64,000 bases of DNA, from positions 124,001 through 188,000 of the forward strand of contig JAYKXP010000039.1 in the NCBI GenBank assembly GCA_037176845.1. Reading direction: 5' to 3'. The DNA comes from Paramarasmius palmivorus (Eukaryota > Basidiomycota > Agaricomycetes > Agaricales > Marasmiaceae). The position numbers were made by a program, and so were the translations under genes. Below are positions 35,324 through 47,338 of the stretch, in pieces (positions within the stretch are counted from its first letter, which is position 1; every line of letters starts with the position of its first letter). Under the pieces are notes generated by a model. It did no database searches, was not told the DNA's origin, and was given only the letters and a program-made list of their open reading frames with translations.

Positions 35324-35952
35324 GGCTTGCCCGGCCACTCCTATGTCGTGAGGGCCTAAGGGGACATGGGAAAGGAAAGTGGGTGCTTTCCGTCACTGTC
35401 ACCGTATAAGTAGCCTTGAGAACTTGAGAAGCCGTGCCTTGCCAGACAATAGCGCCCGGTCCTCTGACAGGCAATATGTTCGGCTGCCTCAGCTGTCCAA
35501 AGGCTTTATCACTTTGCTCCTGAACTATCTTTTTGCTCCTTCCGTCTATCGAATTGGCCAAGCCCAACTGAAATATCTAGACCCACGACCAATTCGCAAC
35601 AGTGAAGCGAAGCTGTAAAGGCAGTCTGCAAATAACGACACGGCAAAATTCAAGAAGAGAAGTCATCAAGTGTGCGCGTCGATCACGCGAAGGTGGAAGC
35701 TTGACAGCCTGGATATGATCTTATCATTGTTTCATGCGGGAATGGTCAGTTGAAAAAAATGACTGACGCGGCATGCCGACACACCTCTGATGAACAACTG
35801 AGATATCCAATCATGGACGCGTTCCAACAATATGCAGCTGCATGTTCTGCCATTCTACGAGTCTATAGCACAAAAATACATTGATTTCCTATTTGCTTTC
35901 TTTCAGACTTCTCTCTCTCGTACATGTCGTTTCATAGAATCGTCCATGTGTC
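35324..35952. other. intergenic region between DUF6533 copy B and MDH
   Basis: Promoter of copy B and 3' flank of MDH. The plus frame 35379-35618 and the reverse frame 35289-35567 are short and unsupported. No repeats seen. Confidence 0.35.
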
Positions 35953-37419
35953 TTACAGGCTAGCTTTCTTGATAAAGTCGAAACCCTATGCATTCTCATG
36001 TAAGCAAAACAAAGTGCCGCTAGGCTGAGGAAGCTTACAGTTTGGATGTTTTTCTGCAAGTCGGGGATGGCCGCATCGATGAGCTTCTTCTCAGCTTCGG
36101 TGATCTGGCCGAGTGGGTGGATCTTCACCACACCTTCAGACTAAACGGGAGTTCAGGTTAAGGCGCGCGTCAAGGTAAAATGGATACACTTACACCGAGC
36201 TCAACACGAGAGGAGAAGAACTCAAGACCAGTTCCAAGCTCCTTGGTCAAAGCCTCGCCGCCAGCAGGGTCCGCGGTAAGGCTGACGTAGGAAGGTGCCA
36301 CAATGCCCTTCTCTCCGTTTAAAGCTTTGATGACCTTGACACCAAATTCGTATCCTGCGTAGGCCATCGAAAGAGTGGCAGATCCAGCACCGTCCTTGGC
36401 CTTGACAACCTCATCGCCACCGAATTGGATGCGATTAACCAGCGCGTCAATGTCGACACCACTGGGAAGAGGGTGGCTTGATTGAGAGAGCAACGGGACA
36501 ATCTGAGAGATAGATCAACATTCACTGATATACATCACGAACTTGGACAACCCACGGTAACACCAGAGTGGCCACCAACAACGGGAACAACCACAGAAGA
36601 TGCTGCTGATCGGTCGCCGATAAGTTCAGCTACGAAAGTGGAAGCCCGCACTACATCCAACGTCGTAACACCGAATAGCCTAATGAATGCGATCAATGAT
36701 GCGATATGATCCAAGGAAAGAAGTGCACCTCTTGGGGTCGAAGACGCCATGGCCCTTGAGGACCTCAGCGACAATGGGAACGGTGGAGTTAACAGGGTTC
36801 GAGATAACGAGGACAAAGGCTTTCGGGCAAGTAGTCGCGATGCCATCTGCCAAACCGCGAACAATGCCAGCATTGATCTGCAAAACTTGTTCAGTGCTTT
36901 TCTGACTTGTGGGCCGGATAGAACCTGCCTTGAAGAGATCATCTCTTTTTGATAAGCGAAGAAATTTGAGTATTCGTAAGCTCTAGAATGCTTAGGGAAA
37001 ACAGACCTTGTCATCTAAACGAAGATCTCAGTATATGCAACCGGAAGATTCAAGTCGAATACGCACGCCAGGTTTCCTGGGTACACCAGCAGGAATGATA
37101 ACAACTTCTGCACCCGTCAATGCCTTCTTCAGGCCGTCGTCAGGTTGCAGGTAGCCTTCGACTTTGGCGGGTGTAGCAATGTGAGAAAGGTCAGCAGCAA
37201 CACCAGGGGTGTTGACAATATCGTAGAGACCGAGCTGTGTTCCAGGTTAGTTATGAATCATGTTTACGATAAAAACCTCATACCCCAGTGACAAGTGGGT
37301 TGGTCTTCAGCAAAAGTGACAAGGGTTGGCCGATACCGCCTGTAAGATCCTAAGCATCTACACGCGACGATATGAGCATTTCACTCACCTGCGGCTCCGA
37401 GAACAGCTACTTTGACCAT
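35953..37419 (-). CDS. MDH: NAD-dependent malate dehydrogenase
   Basis: A complete MDH of the bacterial/mitochondrial-type fold, catalysing malate to oxaloacetate with NAD. The Rossmann start is [20 protein letters not shown]; then [20 protein letters not shown] (substrate Arg loop), [31 protein letters not shown] and VVGGHSGVT with the proton-relay His. The last exon is [10 protein letters not shown]. No mitochondrial presequence precedes MVKV, suggesting a cytosolic enzyme; the C-terminal ASL is not a standard PTS1. Introns number about eight. MTR of the PRKPGMTRDD loop comes mostly from an 8-nt exon ATGACAAG at 37007-37014, flanked by GTGCGT...TTTAG and GTCTGT...AAAAG. Start ATG 37417-37419; stop 35953-35955. 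Confidence 0.94.
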
Positions 37420-40400
37420 TTTGTCTGTATCAGGGGTTGGATGGTGGTGGATGAGAGCAAAGAGTTGAATCCGCTGTCGTTTTGCGGGGGTCCGCAATAT
37501 TCAGTACACGTGATATGGCGCACGGACCATGCGACCTTGATCGCGACCGTCACCAAGCACTACTGAGCTCTTATAGTCTGTCCCGTTCTTCCGCATTCTT
37601 CACAGCTGATCTCAGTAGCCCGATGCTGTTTGGAAATTGAATATTTCTAGCCGTCAGCGATGTAGAGAGCAAGTCCTTCGTCTGCTTGGACTGTCGAGAG
37701 GCACACTGCGAGTATACGACCAAGAAATCATATGTCAAGGTCATCAATAACCGAGAGTTTCACGATGGGTGAATCCGGGCGGGCTAGAAAGGCGGGACGC
37801 CGACGAGTTTCCTGTGAATTCGATAGGACTTCTAGGATGAAAATGGCGAGCTGCAGACAGGCGAGTACATACCAGCATGCATCAATATTAAAGAGGCTGA
37901 GATACTGCTTGGTCATTTCAGTGCTTCTTCAATCTCATGGACAAGTTCATGTGCCAGATGAGGGTTGTTCGTTCGTTGCCTGTCGCCCCTTCATTAATCC
38001 TAATACCCCAGGTTTACGACACTGCCTCTTCCCCAGGTCGTGTCTATACAGACAGCAGACACGCTAGGATCACCTGTTATTGCCACTCATGGCTGTAGCT
38101 GCACACTAGACAAATACAGCGTGTAGTGCACCCTTCCTCCTTGGAGTTCAATTCCGCTATACTTCACACTTTGAGTTCAAGCTCGGCCCACTCGCCCGAC
38201 TATACCCACCTCCAGCCACTCCCATTTTTCCACGTTATCCGTTCCCGGAAAGATTTCGAGAATCATCTCAAGCACCGCGGTACAAAGGAACGCATGGGTA
38301 TCTGGAATTACTCTGGGAGAATTCCGTGGGTGCTTGATCAGGTACATCCCTAGCCTAAGGGTCATGAAGATCATCAAAGTTCAAGCGTTCCGGTACTGTA
38401 TACAGATCAGTATGGCCTGTGGCTCCACAGCGCATGCTTGCGCGGTGTCTGGATCCAGGGCTCGGGGGCAGTACACGTTTAACCCGTCCATTCTTGGTTT
38501 CGAGTGTTCCCCGCTGGTGTGTAGGCCAGCTTCTCGCCCAGCCCACTTGGAAGTGTCAAGTGACTCTGGCTCCACTGATTTACTGGATGTATAACATGGC
38601 GTTCATTTACTTAGTGGCCGTAAGACGTCCGAAGCCTGATGATCACCTTCTGTCAGGCTTGAAGTTTAGATTGAATAGTAACAATGTTCTCGCTCTAATG
38701 AGAAACAGATCTGGATTAGGATTTACATTCCGTACGTCCCGTTCATATCTGTTTAAATTATACTGGAGCTCGGGCTTTAGTAGGAAGTTGTGAAGCTATA
38801 CAACTCGTACCTTCACTTCATTATGGTGGCATGTGTAAAGAATGCTGGTTACTGGAAATGCCCGAACCATCGGATTTCTGACAATAAAGTAATCGATATT
38901 CGTTGCCGTCTTGTGTAAAGATACATTCTCCGGGAAGGATATGTACAAAGTGTTGGGGCCTCGCAAGCTTAGACGTCGGTTGTGCTCACGGTGACCACCA
39001 GACAAAAAGAAAAGACAAAAATAAGTACCAGCGTACCAGAGTGTTCTGGGAGTCCTGTAGCGGCTCGGATCCAGCCACTCATCGATGTTGATAATCGTCG
39101 CTTTTGATCTACGCTCGGGAGTTCAGGTTCCCGGCGGCGCCCTCGCTTGCACAGAATAACGGTCGGGCACGACCGCCGAAGAGGTCCGCAGTGGCAGGTA
39201 GTGGCCAAAAGTTGAGTTCCGGAATAGTCATGCAGAAAAACGGGTTGACGCGAACTGGCTGAACATGGTTCCGATGTCCAATCATGGCCCATGGGTGTTT
39301 GGGAGCGGAGTGCGTTCGCGGTGGAAGGTGCCAATGTAGCATACCTCGGTCTTTTGGTCGAGTCTTCCAGAATGCTCTGACTCTGAGTCAAGAGTTTACC
39401 AATCTTCCGAACGAGAATCGAGATGAGGAGCGTGAAGCGTAAGACAAGCCCACGATATTGACGTAAAGAAAAGGATGCTCCCGAGCCCAGCAGTGCATAT
39501 GCATTCCCGATGATGAGGAGAAAACTTTCTAGCAATAAACACGAGAGGAGCGTTCCTATCCCAACCCGCTGCTAGAAAAAGAAAGGCGAAACCCGGAGGA
39601 CCGCGGCTAACGTTGATGAGGAGTCTTGAGAGCCACAATCCAATGCGCAGTAGGAGAAATTAGATAGATGATCTAGTGCAGTTACAGTACACCCCACTGC
39701 TTCCCGAGCCGACACATCATAGGTTGGCGTCGGGATTCTAGTGGTGTAATGAAGCAATGGTCACAATAACAGGAACCAAGGCTTGGATGTTGCTATTGAC
39801 GTCGTTGGAGTCGCTGCGCAGATTTCAAAACAGCTGTTCGGAACAGCATCTACGAGCCTTATTGTGTGCCCCACTCCCGAAGTTCGAACGGATGCTAAAA
39901 CGTCATGTAAGTATTTGGATACTAATCAAAGTGGTGGGTATTTGTGTACATGTACAGGTCACTCACTGCCATGAAACGTTTCCCGAGATACCCCACGAGC
40001 TCCTATGACGCGCCGTAGCTTTGTGAGTACCAAAAAAGAGATAGACTGCTATGATTCCTGTAACCCATTTGTTTGCAAGATAAGGCCCGTTTCACTGGGT
40101 CCATGACGCGACAATATGTCCAATTTCTGAAATCAAGAGGTGATGTAAAGCTGTTCCTTGAGGCGAGAGAAATCGAACCTTCATAGGCTAGGAATATTTC
40201 GGGAAGGACATCTATCATTGTACCTCCAGTGTCATGATGTAAGTGGCCATGGTGAATGGATCAACGAGAGCTGGCAGTACACACACACCTAGATAACAGT
40301 TCTAATACAGTGTCTAGCGGTAGAAGAAGTTCGAGAAGTCGTGATGTCAGTTTGCAATTGGACCAACGGGATTTTCGATATGACGATGCTCAGGGCCTGC

Positions 40401-41110
40401 AGGTGTTTGGGAAAAAACCTTGAGGTCGAGTCAAGAACGGCGGCGGAGATTCTGTTCTGGAAGAAACCCCACGATCCACGAACGGCCGTCAGCATGAGGC
40501 CGAAGAAAATCTCCCTGGAGAATGTTCCCAAGTTGGGTGCACCTTCAAATTCCGCCTTCAGACTTTCAGGGGTCAAAAAGTCTTGTGTCTGTCGTGTCAA
40601 TCTAAGGTGAACTTTGAAGCCTTGAGGAGCAGGGATGAAATAGAGAAAAAAATCGGGGAGTCGGTTGGTCGGCTGAGCTGCCAAATTCCGAACCTGGTTG
40701 TCAAGACAGGTGTCGCTGCCTGAGGTCTGATCACCCGTTGCTCTAACGTCCTCGAAGTACAGATTACGAATTTGCTTCGATTTGCACGAGTACTAGTCTG
40801 GCTGTAGTAATGTAAACCACAATTGCATGGAAACTAGGTCGTCAAAAAATGGATGTCATGGGTGGTCATGAAACTAGAGGGAATATAAATATACGAAAAA
40901 GTGCAGCTGCAAAGAATCCATGAATGCGAACGTGCAGATGAGAAAGAGAACAATTGTCAAGTTCTGGCAAGATTCAGGGAATGCAACTACTACATCGCCA
41001 CCTCCTTGTCCTAAACAATCCGTAGCCACGACACGCTTCATCGAATGAAATAAACAAATAAAATAAAGGAGAACACACATCTAAGACAAGAAGAAGCACT
41101 TTCGTCTTGT
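37420..41110. other. 3.7-kb region with only weak, broken coding-like pieces
   Basis: No supported gene. Open reverse frames occur at 38969-39535 (188 codons; hydrophobic pieces SFLLIIGNAYALLGSG and GLVLRFTLLISILV) and 40289-40684 (131 codons; FSREIFFGLMLTAVRGSWGF, FFPKHLQALSIVISKIPLVQ). The second looks more protein-like but neither shows a domain, and I could not splice them into one gene. They may be remnants of a decayed gene. No direct or inverted repeats were noted. Confidence 0.25.
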
Positions 41111-41986
41111 CTAAAATCCTCCAAGACATCCTCCATCCTCCTGCATACTGAAATTCGACATGGAATGTGTGAGGGAAGAGACGTTTTTCCGTGAACGGCT
41201 TTTCTTTGGTGGCGAAGAAGGCGACGACGGTGGTGGGACATCCCTGTCATCCTCGTATCCAGGATCGTCGGCTTCACCATCTCCAGGGTAGCCTCGTATA
41301 CGATGATCCCTATCTCTCTCTCGTTCGTTACGGCGACGGCGTACTTTTATCTCGCTTGGAGACGACGATATTGATTGGGGGATATAGGGTGACGGTCCCT
41401 GACTCGTACACGAATTATCAGGATATAGGTTATAGGATGAGGGGTATTTGTCGTTACGTTGGGGATATTGGGGATATTGTGGACATTGTGGTGAACGATT
41501 GGGGCGTGAAGGGTAGGAGAATGAAGAGCAATGGAATGGTTCTGGTGGTGGACTGATGAAACCATCTGATTCTTCGGATTCTGAGGAAAGGTCAGGTACA
41601 AGAGGCGGTGGTATTGACGAGGATGATGGATAGCTGCATTCGGCATTCGAATATGAATAACTAGGCGACTGGAAAGCGCGCGGATGAACATGTCCGCCGC
41701 GAGGGGCAGGCGACAGCTTTGTGAATTTGCTGCAACCTGACGAACCCGCTGGTCCGTCGTCTATCGCATACGTTCGACCTGGGCAACCACGCTCTGGTAG
41801 TGCACATGAATTTGGTGATACGACTATTGGAGAACGATCATACGAAGCTGCTGAATGAGCATCGAATGTTCTTGTTAGGGAAGGAGAAGGAGGAAAGTGA
41901 ACTGCATGGCAGTACTGCGAGGGACGATTGCTGTTATCGGAAGGTGAACGTTTGAGAATGGGTCTTGGAGACTGTGACGACGACAT
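41111..41986 (-). CDS. disordered conserved basidiomycete protein with PRPILKR motif
   Basis: A single-exon gene of 291 residues. The N-terminus MSSSQSPRPILKRSPS is followed by CHAVHFPPSPSLTRTFDAHS and YDRSPIVVSPNSCALPERGC, a block I recognise as conserved among otherwise disordered Agaricomycete proteins. The middle is Pro/Ser/Tyr-rich with a short repeat PQCPQYPQYPQ. The C-terminus is highly charged (KVRRRRNERERDRDHRIRGY) and acidic, ending QEDGGCLGGF. HAVHF could serve as an RVxF-like phosphatase-docking site, and the SP/PSP sites suggest kinase regulation; both are guesses. Start ATG 41984-41986, stop 41111-41113. No enzymatic domain. Confidence 0.75.
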   Translation of the reverse strand: MSSSQSPRPILKRSPSDNSNRPSQYCHAVHFPPSPSLTRTFDAHSAASYDRSPIVVSPNSCALPERGCPGRTYAIDDGPAGSSGCSKFTKLSPAPRGGHVHPRAFQSPSYSYSNAECSYPSSSSIPPPLVPDLSSESEESDGFISPPPEPFHCSSFSYPSRPNRSPQCPQYPQYPQRNDKYPSSYNLYPDNSCTSQGPSPYIPQSISSSPSEIKVRRRRNERERDRDHRIRGYPGDGEADDPGYEDDRDVPPPSSPSSPPKKSRSRKNVSSLTHSMSNFSMQEDGGCLGGF

Positions 41987-44371
41987 GGACGACGACGGGG
42001 ACGACGACGAGAATGTTAAAGACGGCGACGAGAGCTGACGCGCGTCAGACCAGTGTTAGCAATTGGAAAGCTGCATGGTTGGAGGAAGTGGTGGTATGGG
42101 TTAAAAAGAGAATTGGGGCTCTGTTAGGGCCGTGGCTTGTTTACTCTCAAATTTGTTTACTTTTTGCATGCGGAAGCGCCGGAATATCTCCCCGGTTCGC
42201 CGGCAAATCAAATCACAGCCACGTTCTATTGTCACCTCTGTCACGCCATCTGTCACATTCACATCTCCATTTCCCATTTCCACCGAATCTCCCTTCGGCC
42301 ACTGTTGCCATTCTTTTCAATCTTTCATCGTCCCGAGGTCCCAGTCCCCGTTTCGCTTCCTCTAGGCTCCTTTGTCGGTCGCTCATAGCTAGACTCTTTC
42401 TTTGAATTTTCTATTCTAGTCTGGCTTTCAACGCCTCAGACTGTCTGTCGGATCACCTGGACCGCCCTCGACTATTCCCACTCCGATTCCTTGCGGATTT
42501 ACTGCAACATGGCGTGGAAACTGCAAGCTGACACTGGAACGAGCTGCACATGTCAATTTCTTCCGGCACCGACGCCGACGCCCGAAATTCTCCATCGCGC
42601 CTTGCCAAAAGCTGCAAAGTTGAAAATACCTTCAGCCGGCAAAAATCCCTCTGCCTGTTCTCAAAAAACGTGCCTCTGATGGAACTTGATTGATGCCCGA
42701 ATGCACCTGACAATACATAGACAACACTTGTTCGTGCTTCCCGTCCCATCGTCCACGGATGCACACAAAGGGACTGATCTTCTCCCAGCATACCTCCGGG
42801 TGTTTAACCACCTGAGTGAAGTGCGAGATATCAGGTCACACATCCTGCCGGAATCTTTTTTGAAGCTCCCGGCATGACCTTTGTCCACTCCGAGGTCGAT
42901 GCGATATCCTTCCAATCAAAATTCTCCCTGTGGACGAACAAGGCGAATACCATTGTGCTCTGTTCATTATCTAGTGTTCGCACCGACGCCAAGACAAGCT
43001 AGCGCGAATAAGCCTTTCGTATTGCCTTCATTCATCCTGATTCCTGGTTCATTATCATCTCTGTCCGACCTACAGTGAATAGCTCCAGTACGTTATAGCC
43101 TCGGCATGCGGCTCAGTCGGTGATACTCGAGCCTGAGCTCCCTCTAATGATTCACGCCAAGCCATGCAAACTATCGTGACGAACGTTTAATAGGGTTTCG
43201 CTCTTCGGAAGCCTCACTCCCACTGTCCGCGCAGCGCTCAGCTTCCAGCTTGGCTTACGAGCTGCGCAGCATATTTTCCCTTCATTATGAGGTATCTTCA
43301 GATTCCTTTCATCTGTCCGGTGATAATTAATGCTCATGTCAAACCTATACATAGATAGGTTTCTCAAGGAGATCCGGCTACCACGGTTGGTACGCTGGCC
43401 ATTTGACCTTTCATACCAAGTGCACCGCTAGGAAGAGTCGGACAGCGATATATACCGGGACGTGATGATGGCTCTAACTTGATCAAGCGCCCTCAGAACC
43501 AACCTTTATTCAGGCATCCGAAGGCAGAGAAGACGCCATCCGTCCCTGGTGCGCCCCTTGAACGCTGACCGGCGAGCCTAGACCCTCAATAACACTCGTG
43601 CCTGCAGCTTTATTCTCATCCCTTTCAATAACGACAAACTGCGCTGTTTAAGCTGGGAGAACTATGGGAGGCGTTGTTATTTCGGGCCTCAGTGGATTTC
43701 CGACGCCTCGAGTTCTTGCCAAGCCCCGCCTTCCTGCGCTGTCTTCTCTCATTCAACTTGCATCATCTTCTCCCTTCCTTGATCATCGAACCTACCGAAG
43801 CTGTCAGCCAAAGTTCTCGGGCAACAAGTATACACCGTCGGTCGTATTTTAACTCGAATGTTCGAGGTTCCTTTGGTATTTTTGGATTGGCCCCCTACGC
43901 CACAAGCCTCAAGGTCGTACTTGTCTTCTACCGCATCGTCTATTCCTCAAACAGTCTTCCAATAGGGCCCATCGAATCCCTCCGGTTCCCATGGGGCCAG
44001 AAGCCGCAACTTTCCTTTGTGGTTTCCATGACATATCCTAGGATATGCCTATCCCCTCTCTCGATCGTGTTTCTGCATTTCGTCGATCGGTCTCTCTGAC
44101 CTTGAAATTCGCTCAAGATTGCGATAGGCTAACCTTCACGAAACTACTGTCCACAAGAGCATTCCGTAATACCGCTCGTCCCTTGTTCGTCCCTATCCCA
44201 CCAGCCTCCAACCCACTAGCGAAATTATCTCTCTTGTCGGATTCGCATGCGGGGCGGTGGCGGGCGACCTTTTTCCATCCCATCTGTCTCTGTTTTATAA
44301 ATTGTTTCTGGCTGGAAACCTGTGCTGAACGGAGATACAGTACGTTACACAGGGCTCAAATCTTGACATCA
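41987..44371. other. gene-poor region upstream of the PRPILKR gene
   Basis: It holds the reverse-strand promoter. Plus-strand frames at 41965-42405, 43664-43852, 43674-44099 and 44045-44389 are open but have no domain or splice context. The sequence is C/T-rich around 42230-42420. No gene is supported. Confidence 0.3.
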
Positions 44372-44653
44372 TGGACACTGGAACGTTGAACACCGGAGCC
44401 TATTCGCCATTCAATGCCCATTGGCTGGCAGAGATAATTGCTATGGTCAACGATTCTGTCCGTCAAAAGCGTATCAAGTGAGCGCTCGTTCCCGATGCTG
44501 GGGTTAGGACCCACTTGATGGATGTCAAGATGCAGAATCTTGACATTGACAGAATCATCAAGCATGTGTCGTGTGTATTCAAAGACGGGTTGGACGGTGC
44601 ATGTTGACGCTCAAATTGCCTGCCTTGCACTTGATGCTGAGAGGCTTCGATGA
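44372..44653 (+). CDS. possible small two-exon gene, unknown
   Basis: ATG 44372 (MDTGTLNTGAYSPFNAHWLA) leads to SVRQKRI and a GTGAGC donor. Removing 58 nt to GATGCAG continues in frame as KILTLTESSSMCRVYSKTGW then TVHVDAQIACLALDAERLR and stops at 44651-44653, giving about 74 residues. The splice signals and the clean frame on both sides are suggestive, but no family is recognised and the protein may be a fragment of a larger or decayed gene. Confidence 0.28.
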
Positions 44654-45108
44654 AATGTTGTCAGTGAGCTGGACAACCACCCTAATTTTCTTTTACCGAA
44701 CTATATGCGGTGCGTACTCCGTGTCGAATGATACCTCGGACGGCAATGCTGAGCGTTATTAGGTGAGATTTAGCTTGAATAGATATATGTAACCGCTGCT
44801 CCATCGGCACAAGCACGTTTGTCGAACTTATTTTACTGTCTATAGTATATCGCGAGCGATAGGCATGCCAACGACACATTGTTGTTGATAACAATTCATC
44901 TTCATCCTGCATCGGAGCCTCGTGGGGTTTGGCGATTACAACCATCAGTGTCCGGGTGCCACGCATCGCTGGAGCAGTTTGCTAAACGTACGCTATCAAT
45001 TATTAGGGTCAGAGTGGTTTGGAATGGCACCTGTTCGGCAGAACACGAGAATCGTACAAGCACATGGTGCGGCACTGAAGATAAACTCGAGCTTTTCATG
45101 AAAACCTT

Positions 45109-45720
45109 CTATGTATCAATTACAAGCACAAGTTGAGACATATAGTAGCTGCCAAAAGATAGAGGGTTCCTTACGTCCATAGGAGTCACCAGTCGCGGGA
45201 TTGCTGACAACTCCTGAAGCGGCCGATAATATGAATGAATATCCACGGAGCAGTTGAGAATTCCGTTGTCCCAGTGATAAATGATACTTCTGAGGGTCTT
45301 CGACGGGCTCGGCTGGGTTGGCGTGTAAACACACACACGCTGAGGGTCGCCGTGATTCTTGCACTCGAGGTCTCCATAAATGTCTTCCCGGGATAGTCAT
45401 ATCGCCTTGTTGTACACACCAACAACACCTTCCTCGATTCCGACAGTCACCCCAATTCTTATCGAGCAATTGTGTAAACATACATATGTTTGTTGAACGG
45501 GTTTTTCCGCCCTAAAGGCCGAAATGATGATCGCATGCTGAAGAAGGCCAAAGGATTCTTCGATCACTTGTGCCTGACGAATGTCGACTGGTACTGTATA
45601 GGTGGTATAGGTGCCGTTAGCCCTAGAGTTAGTTATAATTCACAAAGGTGAGTAAAAGCTGACCTTTAATCCTTTGTCACTCCCACCTCGCCGCTCTGCC
45701 TTTGACGGAATAGATCATGG
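45109..45720 (-). pseudogene. possible decayed gene, reverse-strand coding-like fragments
   Basis: Spliceable pieces exist: a segment ending TWEASHDLFRQRQSGEVGV (about 45690-45750), ANGTYTTYTVPVDIRQAQVI then EESFGLLQHAIIISAFRAEK (about 45480-45620), and LRSIIYHWDNGILNCSVDIH then SYYRPLQELSAIPRLVTPMD (about 45150-45300). They are in three frames with stops between them, and no continuous gene could be assembled. The composition looks protein-like, so I interpret it as a decayed or poorly spliced gene of unknown family. Confidence 0.22.
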
Positions 45721-46070
45721 CTAGCTTCCCATGTCAAGGTAGTAATGAGGGACAACAGGGAACTCCCGCCTTATCATGCTTGATTTGACCCATGGGTTAA
45801 AGCTGCTTCCGTGAGATGGTTCTTGACGCGTGAGGAGATCTGTTCTCATCTGCCAGGCTCGAGCGTCAGGTGGTACTTCGTGGCGTTAACAGTTCGGATG
45901 GTTAGTGAGCACTTGACGTCCAAAGATCTATAGGGCGAGGGGTTACCGGGCGTGCCTCTTATGTTGTATTAGGTGAGTATACCGGGTGACCTGTTATCGA
46001 GTCTTCTGAAATACTGCGAATGAAGCATAGTATGTCGCTATGTGCGAGGGTAAATGATCCCCGTTTACCC

Positions 46071-46948
46071 TTCATCGAGTCACAGAAGAGAACTGAAACA
46101 CGAACATGTTATCTGGTGGACCATCGTAGTAGTGTCGCCAAATGAACCATAGACGGAAGGGTTGCCTCGGCGCCGAAATAGTGTTGTTGTTTCTAGTATG
46201 GGATCTTGAAGTGAAAGGATTTGTTGTCGGAATAGCCCGACCAAGCTCCGAGCGAGGATATCTGCAGGTTTGGATGTGATAAAGTACTCTTTGTAGAACG
46301 GCCACTGATATCTGCAAATCGAGTTTAGCCCAAGATATTTCTGGTAGTGAAAGAACGAGAAGAGCTTAATGGGCTCCAAAGGCGAACAAAAGTCTACTGA
46401 ACAAGTCTTCCCATTGAGTTGTGTTCCAAGAATAACTATCTGTTGCAGGAATAAGGAAAAGCGTCAACTGAAGGTAACATGGTCAGAATATAGTCCAGGG
46501 TCACATCGATCCACATGTCGATCCTATACTTGCTGACAGTGATTAGTCCTCAATGTATCCCAAGACGCAAATTTGGCAAACATATTAGTACTTACCGCTG
46601 TATTCCTCAACAAGATGGTGGCGCACTTGATCACGGAGTCCACAACTGTCCACATGCAACTGAAGGGGTCCAGGCTTCCGCCCAATCATGATGTAGATGT
46701 TTGGCTTTGATCTTCTTTCGGATGGACCTCCTGATAAATTCCTTCTTAGATGTAGCACCCGAATCAGCAAATAGTCGACCCAGAACCAGGAGCTGAAGAC
46801 CTAGGCAAACCAAGAGGAAACGGTAGCTTGAGGGGGTCGAAGTCGTAAAGTCTAAAGAGGAAGAGCGCGGCCGTGGCACACCATCCCGTGATTTTCGACG
46901 TGGCATCAAATCGCAAGCGGCCAAGGTCAGGGTTCCAAGACTAGCCAT
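46071..46948 (-). other. weak reverse-strand coding-like region
   Basis: Frames 46631-46948 (MASLGTLTLAACDLMPRRKS, with a hydrophobic SYRFLLVCLGLQLLVLG), 46585-46770 and 46080-46379 (EPIKLFSFFHYQKYLGLNSI) are open in sequence on the same strand. They have possible donors/acceptors (GGTAAGTAC near 46605, CAACAG near 46450). I could not recognise a family or confirm one gene. It is divergent from the permease gene. Confidence 0.22.
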
Positions 46949-47338
46949 ACGATTTTCCTATCCGTCATGCCTCGTTATCGCTGAGTGCTGATCTTTTTTC
47001 AGTACTTTTCAGTCTCCTTCACTGGACAAGGTGGCCTGAAGACCTGTTCAAATTTATTTCTGGATAGACGTATTCAACATGGACTGGTCTCCACTGATGT
47101 CAGGGGCGTTGACCGCGGAAGAGGGTTTGAAATTTTCAACGGATTTCAATGATTTTCTGACGCCTATCTTATCATTCAGGTCCGGTCGTAGATACCTCCG
47201 AGAATTTTTCCTGGACAGCCGTCCATATTCATTTTGGACTTCTTTGACCATCCCCACCATCATCAAAAGAAGCAAGGCCCCTCAAAATCCCTCTCGAAGC
47301 TTGCGTTCGGCTTTCTCCGCCCTGTTATCTACCCAAAA

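Noticed and set aside
41461..41500. Tandem GGGGATATT-type repeat
   Set aside because: Explained by the PQYPQYPQ repeat in the coding sequence of the PRPILKR gene.
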